Positions 31,911-44,182 of a stretch of 64,000 bases of DNA are shown here, one piece after another (positions within the stretch are counted from its first letter, which is position 1; the number at the start of each line of letters is the position of its first letter). The translations under genes and the position numbers were made by a program. The stretch is from Agapetus fuscipes (Eukaryota > Arthropoda > Insecta > Trichoptera > Glossosomatidae). Under the pieces are notes generated by a model. It searched no databases. It was given only the letters and a program-made list of their open reading frames with translations, and was not told the DNA's origin. The stretch is from the NCBI GenBank assembly GCA_951799405.1, contig OX637352.1, positions 13,588,820 through 13,652,819 on the forward strand, written 5' to 3'.

Positions 31911-33185
31911 ATCACTTGCACAAAACAAACAAACAGTTCCTACAATAACTCTGACTGTTAATCACAAAAAACAACTCAAAGTTTATCAGACTAACAGTTG
32001 TGAGCGGAAAAACCAAATAATATTTTTTTTATCAAGACAATAGCAGCTGTCAGTCAGTAGCTGAGTGCCGCCATGACAGCTCTTGTATCTGAGATCCGGT
32101 TCGTTCCTATTGCGTTATTTTCTTCTTCTTCTTTATGGCAGCGGGCAGCAGGGGCGCCAGTGCCAAGTAAAATGCGTATTTCTCGATGGGGTCGCATAGA
32201 ACCTGTAACTGTAACTCTGTCGCCATTCCGCCAGGGGTGGCCAGAGCCTCTGCAGAGTTGCCTCCATTTTTTTCCTATCCTGACATACCTCTTTCAATTC
32301 CTTCATATCCATCACCTTTTTCATGCATTATCTTCTTTTACGCTCACTTTGTATTTCTCTCACACCTATTTATTTATATAGGGAAAGAGACCGGCCTTAT
32401 GCCATAAGTAAGGGTTTCACTTATGGCATTTTTTGTGATGGCTGAGTAAACAATGCCAGTAATTTATTTTTGAAATAAACAGCAAAGTAAATCGTTTATG
32501 AGACCATCAGTGGAGATCGAACTTTAGCTGTCACTCTGTCAGCATGGAATGCAAGGAATGCAAGCATTCCACCAACTGACCGGTTTGGTTCAATTGAACG
32601 ACAAGTATAATAATAATATTAGGATGATTTATTTGGTGAGCGCTGTTTTTGTGTGTATCACACCTCAAGAGCCCTCTGCGAGCTTGGTCGTCGCTGTAGA
32701 AAGCGCCAATTCTCAAGCAAGACCCAGTTGTTATAAGGTTGGATGGACCTTTCAGTGACCGGTCTTTGGTAAAGGTTTATGAATTTTTCAACTCAGCGAA
32801 GAGCACATTTGAAATATGAATGGTATATTATTGTGCTCCGCCGGGATCCGAATCCACAACCTTCCATTTAAGAGTCCGAAGTGTTGCCACTGGACTACGG
32901 ACCGGTCCAAGATGCCAACGACACGCGGTGTACCTGAGCGGTTACCCATCCAAGTACTATCCGCGCCCAATGTTGCTTAACTTCGGTGATCTATGGGAAC
33001 CGGTGCTTTCAACATGGTAACGTCGTTGACGTTGAAGTATGTCTTTCAAATTATCATCAAAATCGTGCTACTTACAAATTATTAATAGAATGGTCTGAAA
33101 AAGTTGCATGACACACTAAGGAAAAGGCAAAGCAGTATTTATTGTTGTACTGATTAGGTAATATTTTTGAATCTGGAACTTTTTC
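31911..33185 (-). promoter_or_regulatory. Upstream flank of zinc-finger unit B, with SINE insertion
   Basis: The conserved 5' stretch next to exon 1 (31911-32040) is followed by the block with GCCGCCATGACAGCTCTTGT and by a minus-strand tRNA-type SINE (about 32370-32580). The part beyond 33040 resumes the flank sequence of unit A (GTATGTCTTTCAAATTATC). A promoter role is inferred only from position and conservation. Confidence 0.4.
32605..33035 (-). mobile_element. Second full-length 5S-tRNA SINE
   Basis: Reads on the minus strand exactly like 25383-25805: a 5S-like head (33035 to about 32915), tRNA-like boxes (about 32910-32835), body and the (TTA)n tail at 32605. It interrupts the flank sequence (GACCGGTTTGG...TATGTCTTTC) that is continuous in unit A at about 24760. 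Confidence 0.9.
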
Positions 33186-33189
33186 ACAG

Positions 33190-33425
33190 CGAGCTTTTCA
33201 CCTTCGGCAAAAGAAACCAACACTGATTGAAGAACCGATAAGAAAAGGAAACACAATGTTTGGAGAGGGTGCATTTGCAGTTGCTGGTCCTCTGGCTTGG
33301 AACCACCTGTGACATCAAGTGAGAGAGCCAGAGGACCATGGAAAGTTCCGGAACGCACTGAAGACAAGCAAATTTTTGACATCATTTGCACAAGACTACA
33401 TCACTAAACGGCGTTATAAAGAAAT
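33190..33425 (+). mobile_element. L2/CR1-like LINE, C-terminal fragment
   Basis: Plus-strand FAVAGPLAWNHL, a stop, then EPEDHGKFRNALKTSKFL, the same block as 8090-8335. An R250 follows directly. Confidence 0.65.
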
Positions 33426-33438
33426 CATCAACTCATCA

Positions 33439-33692
33439 TGTTCCTTGACTTATAGGTTGGTATGCGGCTGACCACCCATACTGTAAAAAATGCTTCACTT
33501 TGCCAATGTCACCCCTGTTTCAGGGAAGGACGGCAAGAGTTGCAGGGCTTATGTTCATTTGAGATTGGGTTTTTATATTGTAGGTCCACATGCGGCATGT
33601 GTTAGCGCGAACTTATACATGTCTGTTTGTGGGAATGCATTTAATATAAATCTTAAATGATATATATCCTTTCAGCTTAGATTAGATTAGAT
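33439..33692 (+). mobile_element. R250 insertion with target-site duplication
   Basis: A complete copy from TTCCTTGACTTATAGG to (GATTA)n, flanked on both sides by TCAACTCATCAT (12 bp). The duplication shows that this short element inserts as a unit, starting at the same base as most other copies. Confidence 0.85.
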
Positions 33693-33699
33693 TAAATCA

Positions 33700-34445
33700 A
33701 CTCATCATCATCATCTTACTCTACTAATACTCTCTTTCATAGCTTCTTGCTGTGAAATACGATCCTTCTTCTCGTTAAATGTTTTGTGATTTCCCCTTTC
33801 TGCGACACTCGTTATGATATCAATGATAATTTATAAAGAAAAGTATCATGATTCTGATAAAGGGATTTATTCTTCCTGTGTATTTATTACATCTCATCTT
33901 GTTTTCCAAGGCTGTCTAGAATAATTGCCAAGCCAATAAGTGCTTAATATAGATTGATTTAGCCAGGAACAGAATCTTAATTTCTGCCAATAAACCTAAC
34001 TTATCCTTCTTCTTTCATTGTTTTTCTCCATCCTGTAGATTGCACATTTCAACTTGAGATTTGGAAGTATAGACACACCTATCAACCCCCTGAGAGGTGG
34101 ATTATGCTCCGAGCCTCCGCTGACAACTAGCCGGATCAGCAGGACTTGAAAGCCTTGTTACATTGACTCCCAACCTGAAGTCTTTGTTACATTAGATGTT
34201 GTGCTTTTTGTCAGTTGTTTTCTTGAAATTGACGTGTTAACACACCAAAAGCGCATGTTATACTGAAATCAACTTGTGAAGAAAAAACCTTGCTTTTATT
34301 TTTGATTTATTGATCTAAATGAACCTTCACAATGTCAATACACAAACCCTTAAAACTAATATCTTCTATGTTTAGAGCCACACAATAACTTTCAAGAGGC
34401 TTATCAGTCACCGCAATACAGGCTTTCCCCAGTGGGGCAACTGGT
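33700..34445. other. No gene or repeat recognised
   Basis: Mixed sequence with no ORF carrying family features. Confidence 0.4.
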
Positions 34446-34451
34446 GCACCC

Positions 34452-34727
34452 ATGGGCGTACCCAGGAAGGGGCAGGGTGGGGCAGCTGCTCCCCCCTAGA
34501 AGTACAAAATGCCTAAATCGTTTTTAAATTTTGTTGGTGGAATTTATTACAATTATTGAAATAACTTAACCACTTAAATAGTTAAATACGTAACATATAT
34601 GCAACCATTTTAATAATCAAATAAATTGTACAGTGGAGGGCACATGACTTTATAACATAAAATAAGGTTGCGTTTAGGTCATCTTCAATTAAAAACTTGA
34701 CCCCCCATAGTTTTGATCCTGGGCGCA
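34452..34727. mobile_element. Candidate MITE
   Basis: Left end GGGCGTACCCAGGA and right end, inverted, GGTGCGCCCAGGAT, with C-rich segments just inside both ends. A right-end relative is at 12150-12185. No coding sequence; target duplication not clear. Confidence 0.5.
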
Positions 34728-34734
34728 CCTAGGG

Positions 34735-35357
34735 TGACTTTGATAGTATTGTCATAAATCATTTATAAAATGTCTTTCAAAATGTGAAATTTTAAATACA
34801 TAAGTCTATTGAGTCGTTTAGTGTAGATAGTTTTATATTATGCAAGATTTCAAAGTCAATGTTCTGGATTTGCATGAAAATTGAAAGTAATGTTCCATTC
34901 CTAGAGTGTAAATTAGTGAGATATCAAGTTGTCTGAGAGTTTTGTTTAAAAGAAAACTGATTGGTGGCAAATGGTTAATGCTCTGAGTGGATATTTTACA
35001 ATGTTTTATCTTGAGCAATTGATTAGTTTTATAATCACAATGAACTCAAACTAATGGGCATAGCCCAGGGATTAGTGTGTGATTTTTAAGCTGCTTTCTT
35101 GTGTTGTTTTAAAATTACTTATTCAAATGTTTTATCCTCTGAGTGTCTTAATTGATGTCTTTTCAAAGAGCTCAAATGTTTGGTTGTATAATAACACCTA
35201 TGACAAGCAAATTGCTTGTGTTTAGAATGAATTATTAGTGTGTGACTTTTAAAGCTGCTCGCCTGTGTTATTTTGAAATCACACTCATTACACGCAAATG
35301 GTTTATTATCAGAGTGTCTATGCTTATGTCTATTCAAGTCGCTCACTTTTTCGGGTA
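34735..35357 (-). pseudogene. 3' flank and terminal fingers of zinc-finger unit C
   Basis: 34735-35030 is the shared 3' flank. 35119-35346 (minus) keeps three C2H2 fingers in frame (SDLNRHKHRHSDNKPFAC, then CDFKITQASSFKSHT and CHRCYYTTKHLSSLKRH). An insertion of about 3 kb (35358-38335) separates it from the main finger exon. Confidence 0.75.
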
Positions 35358-36454
35358 ATTACAATAACATCAGTAAATTAATTAATGATTGAAAAAATTG
35401 TCTTTACATTTTCCGTTAATAAAAATAACAAAATCTTTAAAGCTAATGACACTTTCATAAATATAAACATATAGGTACACATACACATATCCATACATCC
35501 TCACATCATGCGCACACTTAATCAAATACATGTTAAAACTATTAAATATTCATATATTATACACAGCAATAAAGTCATCCTCATAATAGCACTCACACAC
35601 AAGTACAAATACAAGCCCCGCCTTCAAATATCAAAATTAGTTAATTAGTTAGAAGAATGATTGGGAAAAATCGGAGTGATAGGGTGAGGAATGATTTTGT
35701 AAGAGAAGCATGTGATGCAAGAGAAAGTGTGAAAGTGAAAACATCTCGTTTTTTTTAGAATCTTGTTGAATGAAATGTTTTTAAGTAATCAAATGCCAGT
35801 TATTATTGATTGCGTACAGTTTTGCCTATGTTGATACTGTTCTGATTTCGTATAATTGTGTTGTGATTTCTATTTTTGTCTATAAATGCCGTGATTTAAT
35901 ATCTGTAAGAAATGTAGAAAAAGTAGTTGGTAAGAGGCGAGGACCTGCACAGTGCCCAGCCTGGTGATATGTATGTAGTGTCTGTGCCTGTGTGCTGTAT
36001 GGTGGTGACCAGGTGTGGGCTGGTGCCCTGGTGGAGTGCATGATTTGGCGCCCTTGAGATGGTCCTGGACCATTAAATGGCGCCACAGGAAAGAAATCAT
36101 CCATCATCATCATCATCATGGCCAGGTGAGCACCAGACTATCTTACAAGATCATCCCCTCTCCCAGGATTTAGCTAGAGCCGCTACTGTTTCACCTCATT
36201 ATAAATTTCAACCAGAGCTTTTCCCTTCGCAACGAGGTAGCGAATGACGGAGCGAATTTCGCACTTGGCGGGAGATACGATTGACATTTTTCGCAAGAGA
36301 TGCTACTGCGTCAAGAGTTTTCAACACACTAACCTCGGATTGGTCTCGTTTTGAAGGGAAGAGGTCAGGCTACGCGGCAGTGTTGCCAACATGTCGAGAA
36401 AGTATTCCCTACAGCTGTGAGAGTACCAGTACACTTACTTTCTGGACGTGCCTC
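35358..36454. other. Insertion in unit C: mixed repeat fragments, mostly unassigned
   Basis: 35648-35745 is an RTE reverse transcriptase fragment (RRMIGKNRSDRVRNDFV, plus strand). 35870-36125 is a CAT-repeat-ending segment with no recognised family. 36130-36454 has no recognised gene. Confidence 0.4.
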
Positions 36455-36838
36455 GTATGTAAGGACAGAAAGATATGGCGGTTAATCTGTAATGTTGGCG
36501 GCCAGGGTTTATTAAATTGGGATTTGTGTTGTTTTTAGTTTTGATGTCTATTCATGCTATTATTTGTTAATTTAAAAAAAAGTAATTTGTCGTGTGTGTT
36601 CCTTGACTTATAGGTTGGTATGCGACTGACCACCCATGCTGTAAAAATGATTCACTTTGCCAATGTCACCCCTGTTACAGGGAAGGACGGCAAGAGTTGC
36701 AGGGCTTATGTTCATTTGAGATTAGGTTTTTATATTGTAGGTCCACATGTGGCATGTGTTATACATGTCTGCTTGTGGGAATGCATTTCATAAAATTCTT
36801 AAATGATATAAATCTTTGCAGCTTAGATTAGATTAGTT
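36455..36838 (+). mobile_element. 5'-truncated RTE end with R250
   Basis: Starts at codons for CKDRKIWRLICNVGG, then the 3' UTR, then R250 from TTCCTTGACTTATAGG (36597) to the (GATTA)n tail. Confidence 0.8.
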
Positions 36839-36844
36839 AAATAA

Positions 36845-38335
36845 TACACTGTATAAAATATGGTAATTCTATTATCACAAATTCTGCAATGTTTTTTTGA
36901 AGTCATTGAAATCAAGGTTAAATATATCAGCATGGACAGAGAGTACGGTATTGTAATATTTACAGGCCCTATAATAAAAATCATTTTTCCTATAATTGGT
37001 GTTAGGGATGGGCAGATGAAAGGTAGATTGAAGTCTCGTTCTATTTGTTATAGTGTAATAGAGACTGATATTAAGTCTGGACAATCAGTCACATTGTTGA
37101 CCAATTTATACAAAAACAATTGGTCAGCAATAATCCTCCTGAATTCAAGTGACTGCATTGAGTACTGAAAGTGACCAAATCTGAAATTAATAAAAGATAC
37201 AAACTTAATCTGAATCCGTTCAACATTATTTACGTATACTTTTCAATGGGGGTTCCAAATTATAGAAGCATATTCTAGCTGGCTTCTTACATCAGAAATA
37301 TGTTTATCACATAGTAGCTTAGAATCCAATATTACTCCGAGATCTTTAACAAACTCTTTTCTAGGTATTATTTCGTTTGACAGATTATAATGATAGTTAA
37401 TTATGTTATGCTTACGTGAGAAAGATAATATGCAAGTACATTTATCAATGTTAAGGACGAGTGCATTTTTACGGCAATATTCAGAGAATCGATCTAGATC
37501 CGATTGCAAACGTAGGCAATCATCTAGTGTTTTGATCGGCATGTAGATTTTATTGTCATCTGCGAAGAGCAATGATTTGTTGGAGTTGATAAAACATTCT
37601 TGAATATTGTTTATAAATATCTTAAACAATAATGGCCCAAGGATAGATCCCTGTGGGATGTCTGATGATATAGAGAACCAGTCCGATCTGTACCCCCCAA
37701 TTACCACAGCTTGAGATCTGTAATCTATGTATGAACTCAACCATCGGTAAAGATCACCACTTACACCAATTGCTTTTAATTTATTCAATAAAATTTTATG
37801 ATTGACACTGTCGAAAGTCTTGCTGAAATCTGTATAAATAGAATCAATTTGAATTCTCTTATCCATGTTTTCTAGAAGATAATTGGCGTAGCACACCAAG
37901 TTGGTCACAGTAGATCTACCGCTATGAAGCCATGTTGACACGTATTGAGTGAAGACTTGATAGCTTCAGATATTTGATCAAAGATTATTTTTTCAACTAT
38001 TTACATAAAAGCAGATATCTTGGAGATTGGTCTATAGTTAATTACTTCTGATTTAAAACCCGATTTGTAAATCGGAGTAATATAAGCCGACTTCCACGGA
38101 GTAGGGACCGAACCATTAACCAATGACTTCTCAAAAAGTATTGTAAGTGGGATGGCTAATTGATTTGCACAGTTATAATCAAAGAGGATGGAATTATATT
38201 TGGTCCAGCTCCTTTAGATGGATCAAGTTTTTTTTATATAATTCAGAACTATATCGGAATTTAATTCTATGACACTAATCTGACAATGAGAGTTGAGATT
38301 ATGGGGCTAAAAGATTCATCTGTTGGGCTGACATA
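36845..38335 (-). mobile_element. Jockey-type LINE, 5' truncated
   Basis: The 37941-37243 ORF carries IYTDFSKTFDSVNHKILL, DIPQGSILGPLLFKIFI and the active site as FADD (LLFADDNKIY). The 37084-36875 ORF carries the C-terminal block (FHLPIPNTNYRKNDFYYRAC...LDFNDFKKTL). Frameshifts and stops separate the pieces, so it is inactive. Confidence 0.8.
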
Positions 38336-38339
38336 TACA

Positions 38340-41300
38340 GTTGACAATCACACTGATCTCAAACAAATGGTCATAGCCCAGAGTGTATTAATGTGTGACT
38401 TTTTAAGCTTCTCGCTCATCTTGTTTTAAAATTACTCATTACACGCAACTGGTTTATTCTCAGAGTGTGTTAATATATGTCTTTTCAAGTTGCCCAAACG
38501 GTTGGTTTTATAAGAACACTGATTACAAGAAAATGGCTTATGTTTAGAGTGTATTAACTTGTGCTGTTTTAAATGGCTTGCTTGTGTTGATTTATAATCA
38601 CACACATGACAAGAAAATGGTTTATTCTCAGAGTGTGTTAATATATGTGATTTGAAATTGCTCAAACCTTTGGTTTTATAAGGACACTCATTACAAACAA
38701 ATGGCTTATGTTCAGAATGTATTAGTGAGTGTCTTTTTAAGTTCCTCGCGTGTGTTGTTTTAAAATGACAATGATTACAAACAAATGGCTTATGTTCAGT
38801 ATGTATTCGTGAGTGTTTTTTTAAGCTCCCCGCGTGTGCTGTTTTAAAATGACAATGATTACAAACGAATGGCTTATGTTCAGAATGTATTAGTGTGTGA
38901 CTTTTTAAGCTGCTCGCGTATACTGTTTTAAAATTACACTCATCACACGCAAAAGCTTTATCCTCAGAGTGTGTTAATAAATTATGTCTTTTCAAGTTGC
39001 CCAAACAGTTGGTTTTAAAAGAACACTGATTACAACAAAATGGCTTATGGTTAGAGTGTATTAACTTGTGCTGTTTTAAATGGCTTGCTTGTGTTGATTT
39101 ATAATCACACACATTACAAGAAAATGGTTTATTCTCAGAGTGTGTTATTAATATATGTGATTTCAAATTGCTCAAACGTTTGGTTTTATAAGAACACTCA
39201 TTACAAACAAATGGCTTATGTTGAGAATGTATTAGTGAGTGACTTTTTAAGCTGCTCGCGTATTTTGTTTTAAAATTACAGTCATCACATGCAAAAGCTT
39301 TATCCTCAGAATGTGATAATATATGTCTTTTCAAATTGCTCAAACATTTGGTTTTATAAAAACACTGATTACAAACATATGGCTTATGTTTAGAGTGTAT
39401 TAACTTGTGCTGTTTTAAATGGCTTGCTTGTGTTGATTTATAATCACACACATGACAAGCAAAAGGTTTATTCTCAGAGTGTCTTAATATATTATGTCTT
39501 TTCAAGACGCTCAAATGTTTGGTTTTATAAGAACACTGATTACAAGCAAATGGCTTATGTTCAGAATGTTTTAATGTGTGATTTTTCAAGCTGCCCACAT
39601 ATTTAGTTTTAAAAGAACACTGATTACAAGCAAATGGCTTATGCTCAGAATGTATTAACTTGTGATTATCTAGATGGTGTGCTTGTGTTGATTTATAACC
39701 ACACTGACCACAAGCAAATGATTTACATTTAGAGTTTGTAAATTTGTGAGATTTTAAATTGCTTGACCTTTTGCCTTTATAATCACACTGATCACAGGTG
39801 AATGGTGTGTGATAAGAGTGCTTCAATGTTTCCTTGCAGCAACTGAACATCTGATGGATCCTCAGGAGTTTTCTTTCATTGACTTTGTAGCTGCAGGCAT
39901 GGCACACATGATCCACCTTGACTGAGTCCCTCTCACAACTGGCAGCTGTAAATATAACATTGCTTATAACAGGGGTGCCCATACTTTTTCTTGAAGAGAT
40001 TGACTTAGCAAAAAATTATGAATAGGAGATCGACATATACTAGGGGAGGGGGGGGGTAGGCACGCAATTTTAGAAATATATTTTGTCCATAAATATTCTA
40101 TTGACGGGTGGGCTGGCTTATAACATTGCTCCGTGGTGCCACAGGGATCTGTGCTGGAACCGATCCTGTTTATTTTATACACGGCCGACATTGAGAGCGT
40201 AGTCGAGAAATGGAACCTCACTACACATGCATGTTTTTTTTTAAGAAATCCTGTGCGGGAGGCTCCCTAGATTCTAGAGACTCTACGGGTCTATGACACT
40301 TGTTGTAGTGCTGCAGAGGTGTACGAGCTTGGTCAACGACCATACATGGCAGGAGCTCTCAGTAACAGGGTGGCAGCATGCATTGCGGAGATCGGTGAAT
40401 GGATGACAAACAATGGCCTAATCCTTAACATGGGTAAGACGGAAATTATTCAGCCGTCAGATTCAGTGAGACTTCTAGGAGTCACACTGGATTGGAACCT
40501 CACAATGGGAGAGCAGTTGAATAACACGGTATCCTCCTCGTTTTTTGAACTTTGCCAGATAAAGGCAATCAGGAGAATTTTACCATCAGTTGTTAACGCT
40601 TTTGTGATGTCTTGGATTGACTATTGCTCAACGCTGTATAAAAGTCAGCCAAAAACACCGTTCAGCCGGCTTCAATCTGAGCTGAACTCTGCAGCAAGAC
40701 TCATATTCGGGATATCCAAATTTAATCATATTACCCCGTTGTTGAAAAAACTGTTCGGCTTCGTTTTCTGGAGAGGGTGGTCTACCGTGTTTGTCTGATA
40801 GTTAACAAAGCTGTCAATGGTACGGCTCCTTCATACTTGTCTGACATGTTCTCACCTGTTGAGATAGATTTGAGACGCCAAACTCTCAGATCTGCGGGAC
40901 GTGGGGTGGTTGACTTAGTCCAGCCGTCACGTCAGACACACACTAATTGTGGGGACCATGCTTTCCGGTTTGCCGGCCCAATGGAGTAGGACAGACTACC
41001 ACCTAATGTGAGGAAGGCAGAAACTGTTGGTGTCTTTAAAGGAGCACTAAAGACGCATCTTTACAAAAAATCTTATCCATGATTTGAGAGGGCCCTTGAG
41101 GTGTGACGCACACAAAAACAGCAATATTTTATTATGTGCACCTTATAAATAAATTATCCTTGTTTATAAATATATTGCTTATTAGTTTTTCCCATATTAG
41201 GAAATGATGAAGGTTGTGTTGATCAGATATTCTTTGTATTACAACTTTCAAGAATATTGACAGCAAATTAGAAGCGGGGTTAAGGTAACTTGTATTGTGT

Positions 41301-43288
41301 GTCTCTAAAGTATTTTTTTTTTATAAAAATGAATTATTTGTAACAGATATGGCTGCCCTAGCCTCTTCTAACTCAGCTCTTATAATTTAGGTAGAGTTCA
41401 CTGTTTTTGAAATATAATTTTGTCGCTTTAAACAAACGTGGAGTCTTGGGGTAAAAGCCACAGAACCTTAGAGGGGTGGGGGATGTGATGCGTCTCCATG
41501 GATGTGAAGAAAAGGGTAGTCGGATTGCCATTGGCAACAAAGGCACGTGTTTTTTGCACATGTGCCTAAAAATAAATTTTGTCAAAATTAACTTTTTGGG
41601 TGACAGGTCCCTAGTCCATGACATCCATCCGTTCTTGCAGAATATACTTTCTTTGTCAGTCTTTCATCTTTCATTCACTAATTTCACTTTGATTCAGTGT
41701 CCCTGGACTATAATCTATCTATAATCTATAATCTAAGCTGCAAGGCTATGTAAGCATTTAAGGCTCATATGAAATGCATGCCTACAGACAGGCACATGTA
41801 GGTTCGCGCCTACACATTCTGCATGTGTGCATACAAATAAAGAAAACCTCACATGGACATAAACCTTGCAACTCCTGCCGCCGTTCCCTGAACCGGGGTG
41901 GCATTGGCAAAAGTGAACCGATTTTTACAGCACGGGTGGTCAGCCTCGTACCAACCTATCAGTCAAGGACGGTGAGTGGAAACTGGAAAGTGTACCCACC
42001 TTAGCCTGGAGGCTTCACTTCCATACATAAAGGCGGGTATAAGTATGCCACCGTGTACCGCCAATCAAGCATTTTTAGATATGTTTTGATTTTTGGCAAT
42101 ACAAGCTGTGGCACCCAGTACACACCTGCCCTTCATTACTCTTCTTTCAAGTTCACCTGTCATTCTTTCATCTTTTTTAAAGTTACTTCCCAAGTATACA
42201 AACTCATTAACCACATCAACGTTTGTTCCATTTATTCTAAATATATAATTCATATCGACGGTTAAAAGGAAGTACGGCATAAGCGACAAAAACTAAATTG
42301 TTAAAGAGAGCAGTTTCAAGTTTAAGATTGCAAAAAAATGTCATAACTTTTTTTATTTTTTATCATTAATTTTTATTGTTCAAATCAAAAGAGCTCTAAA
42401 AAAAAGATTTTTTTTTAAATTTATTTTCACTAATGTGGTTGTACAATTTTTTACGTCACAAGCGCCTTTAGGACAAAAAAGGCCAAAATCTTGTCGGTTA
42501 CACCAAATCATACTTCGTACACGCAGTTGTTTGCTTGGGCATAAACAAAAATCATAAAGCTATGGGAGTTAGGATATTAGAAAGAGCAGAAAATTTTAAG
42601 TAGGATAGCATTCATAACTCATTTTTGACCAAAACGTAGCTAACTTCCTTTTAACCATCAATATTTTCATAATTTCTTTCAAAAATTAAAAAAATTGTCT
42701 TACTTTCATTCATTTTCAATTGGTTTTCTTTCAAAGCCTCATCCAATCTAGAGAGCATTGTTTGTGGTTCTGCTGCTGAATCAGATACAAGGACTGCATT
42801 ATCTGCATACAGTAGAACACTCACTTTGCTCTCTCCTATTGTTACCCCACAATCATCAAGCCTAGCATCTCTGACACACTTGTCCATGACTATGTTGAAT
42901 AGCCACGGACTCATCACACATCCTTGCCTTACACCCTTAAAAACTTCAAACCATTCACTGTACTCACCACCAATACAAACACATGCCATACTTAAAGATA
43001 ACATTGTGCAAGTGTAAGTTAATATTACTGACCTGAATACCCCTCAATGTTGCTTCTCTCCACAAGTCCGCGGCATTCCTTCAACGAGCCATCAGGTGGA
43101 GGGGCAGAGTCCTCATTCTTCACATTATCCGCCACAGAGTCCTCGGCAAGCCATTCCTTCTTAATATCCAGTCTCTCTTGCTTCACATCGCTCTCTTCAA
43201 TGTCTATTTGTTCATCTGAGTGCGCTAGTTGTGCATCCATAAACTCCGAGTCCGCCTCCACCTTCTCAACCTTCACAACAATGTCCAT
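38340..43288 (-). CDS. C2H2 zinc-finger protein, unit C (two exons, C-terminus frameshifted)
   Basis: Exon 1 (43288-43033) is 256 nt and nearly identical to A and B. Exon 2 runs from 39945 (TTTACAG acceptor) to a stop at 38432, for a product of about 589 residues. It has a degenerate CxxC unit, then about 16 C2H2 fingers, the longest array here; several linkers have one extra residue (NILRHS, ILITHS, NLLTHS), unlike unit B. At PVACNE a 2-nt deletion creates the stop, and finger sequence continues out of frame to 38340. The intron holds an hAT MITE, an L2-like LINE, an R250 and an RTE. It could still be expressed as a slightly shortened protein. Confidence 0.75.
39971..40116. mobile_element. 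hAT-type MITE
   Basis: Flanked by CTTATAAC at 39963-39970 and 40117-40124. The left end (C)AGGGGTGCCCA is hAT-like, but the right end (GGGTGGGCTGG) is diverged. It contains a G-rich tract near 40045. Confidence 0.65.
40125..41160 (+). mobile_element. L2/CR1-like LINE, 3' part, longer copy
   Basis: Starts CCGTGGTGCCACAGGGATC, with ATTGCT on both sides (about 40125 and 41170). It encodes GALSNRVAACIAEIGEWMTN, RLLGVTLDWNLTMGEQLN, VMSWIDYCSTLYKSQ and, after a frameshift, VNKAVNGTAPSYLSDMF to FKGALKTHLYKKSY. An extra stretch of about 100 bp (40235-40340) resembles part of a SINE. The 3' end matches the SINE tail. Confidence 0.85.
41709..41968 (-). mobile_element. R250 insertion specific to unit C
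   Basis: Complete copy between CCCTGGAC and GGACGGTGAGTGG. Unit B is uninterrupted at the same point (about 30050). The (ATCTA)n end is at 41712. Confidence 0.85.
41995..43010 (-). mobile_element. RTE LINE fragment in the unit C intron, with MITE 42260-42656
   Basis: Same arrangement as in unit A: NVDVVNEFVYLGSNFKKDER near 42170, MITE with GGTTAAAAGGAAGT ends, then YADNAVLVSDSAAEPQ and SLSMACVCIGGEYSEW near 43000. YADD is changed to YADN in all three units, so the ancestral insertion was already mutant. Confidence 0.8.
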
Positions 43289-43297
43289 CGTGACTTA

Positions 43298-43500
43298 ATC
43301 ACTTGCACAAAACAAACAATCAGTTCCTACAATAACTCTGACTTTTAATTACAAAAAAAAACAACTCAAAGTTTATCAGACTAACAGTTGTGAGCGGAAA
43401 AACAAAATAATCTTTTTTTTATCAAGACAACAATAGCAGCAACTGTCAGTAGCTGAGTGCCGCCATGACAGCTCTTGTATCTGGGATCCGGTTCTGGCAC
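43298..43500 (-). promoter_or_regulatory. Upstream flank of zinc-finger unit C, truncated
   Basis: The conserved 5' stretch next to exon 1 continues to GCCGCCATGACAGCTCTTGT and then breaks off at about 43495, close to the Penelope-like composite. A promoter role is inferred from position and conservation only. Confidence 0.4.
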
Positions 43501-43997
43501 GAGTCAATCGTCTTGGGCTCAGTTTAGACACACGAATATTTTTTGAATAAGTTTCGATAGTGACGTCAGACACCGATTTTTATTGGCAACTATCGGTTCT
43601 CCGTCTCCACACACATTTGAACAAAATATTTTTTGAACAAAACATAATCTTTTTCTTCTAATGGCATTTAGCTGTTGCGGTTTATTCAAACATCGAATGG
43701 ATTAAATTTAATGTAGGAATTAAATTATTTTACGTGTTAAGTGAAACTATACGCCAGTAAAAAAAAGAATCATACAGATAACTTAAAATTCATCATGGTG
43801 TTGTACAAACTGGCTGAATATTCCAATGTTAGTTGTGGAAATATATTACGGGTTCTTAACCTCAAAAATATTTTTTTGAAACAACTCCGAAGTGGAAATG
43901 TCTGACAACTCAGTCTGACCAACATTCAGAAATAACTACTGAATTGTTTTTGTGTTTTTTCGGGTTAGACCATGGTCTATATGCAGCTTTTTTATAA

Positions 43998-44040
43998 GCC
44001 GACGTTTCGCCTTCATGAGTAGAAGGCATTTTCAAGGCGA
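43998..44040 (-). ncRNA. Hammerhead-like motif, left inverted arm
   Basis: Mirror image of 49889-49930, identical in its core (CGAAACGTCGG after a GCCTTC/GAAGGC stem). Same caveats as the right copy. Confidence 0.4.
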
Positions 44041-44144
44041 GTTATACCGGCGCGGCGGCCTTCGTTGTCTCTTCGGTCGCTTCTCGATGCTAACTAGAGG
44101 TGGGCGGTTCAAACCGTATATAGTTTCAATATCTATATATTGAG

Positions 44145-44182
44145 TCTTGTCTTGTCTTGTCTTGTATCCTGCCGCCTTTCCT
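44145..44182 (-). repeat. (ACAAG)n tail of the RTE LINE
   Basis: On the minus strand a short 3' UTR after the stop at 44183 ends in ACAAG repeated about four times. Short microsatellite tails are typical of RTE elements and mark the 3' end of this copy. Confidence 0.8.

Noticed and set aside
31660..31911. 83-codon Ser-rich plus-strand ORF (also 23972, 43047)
   Set aside because: Exact antisense of zinc-finger exon 1, which has proper splice signals and an acidic protein on the minus strand.
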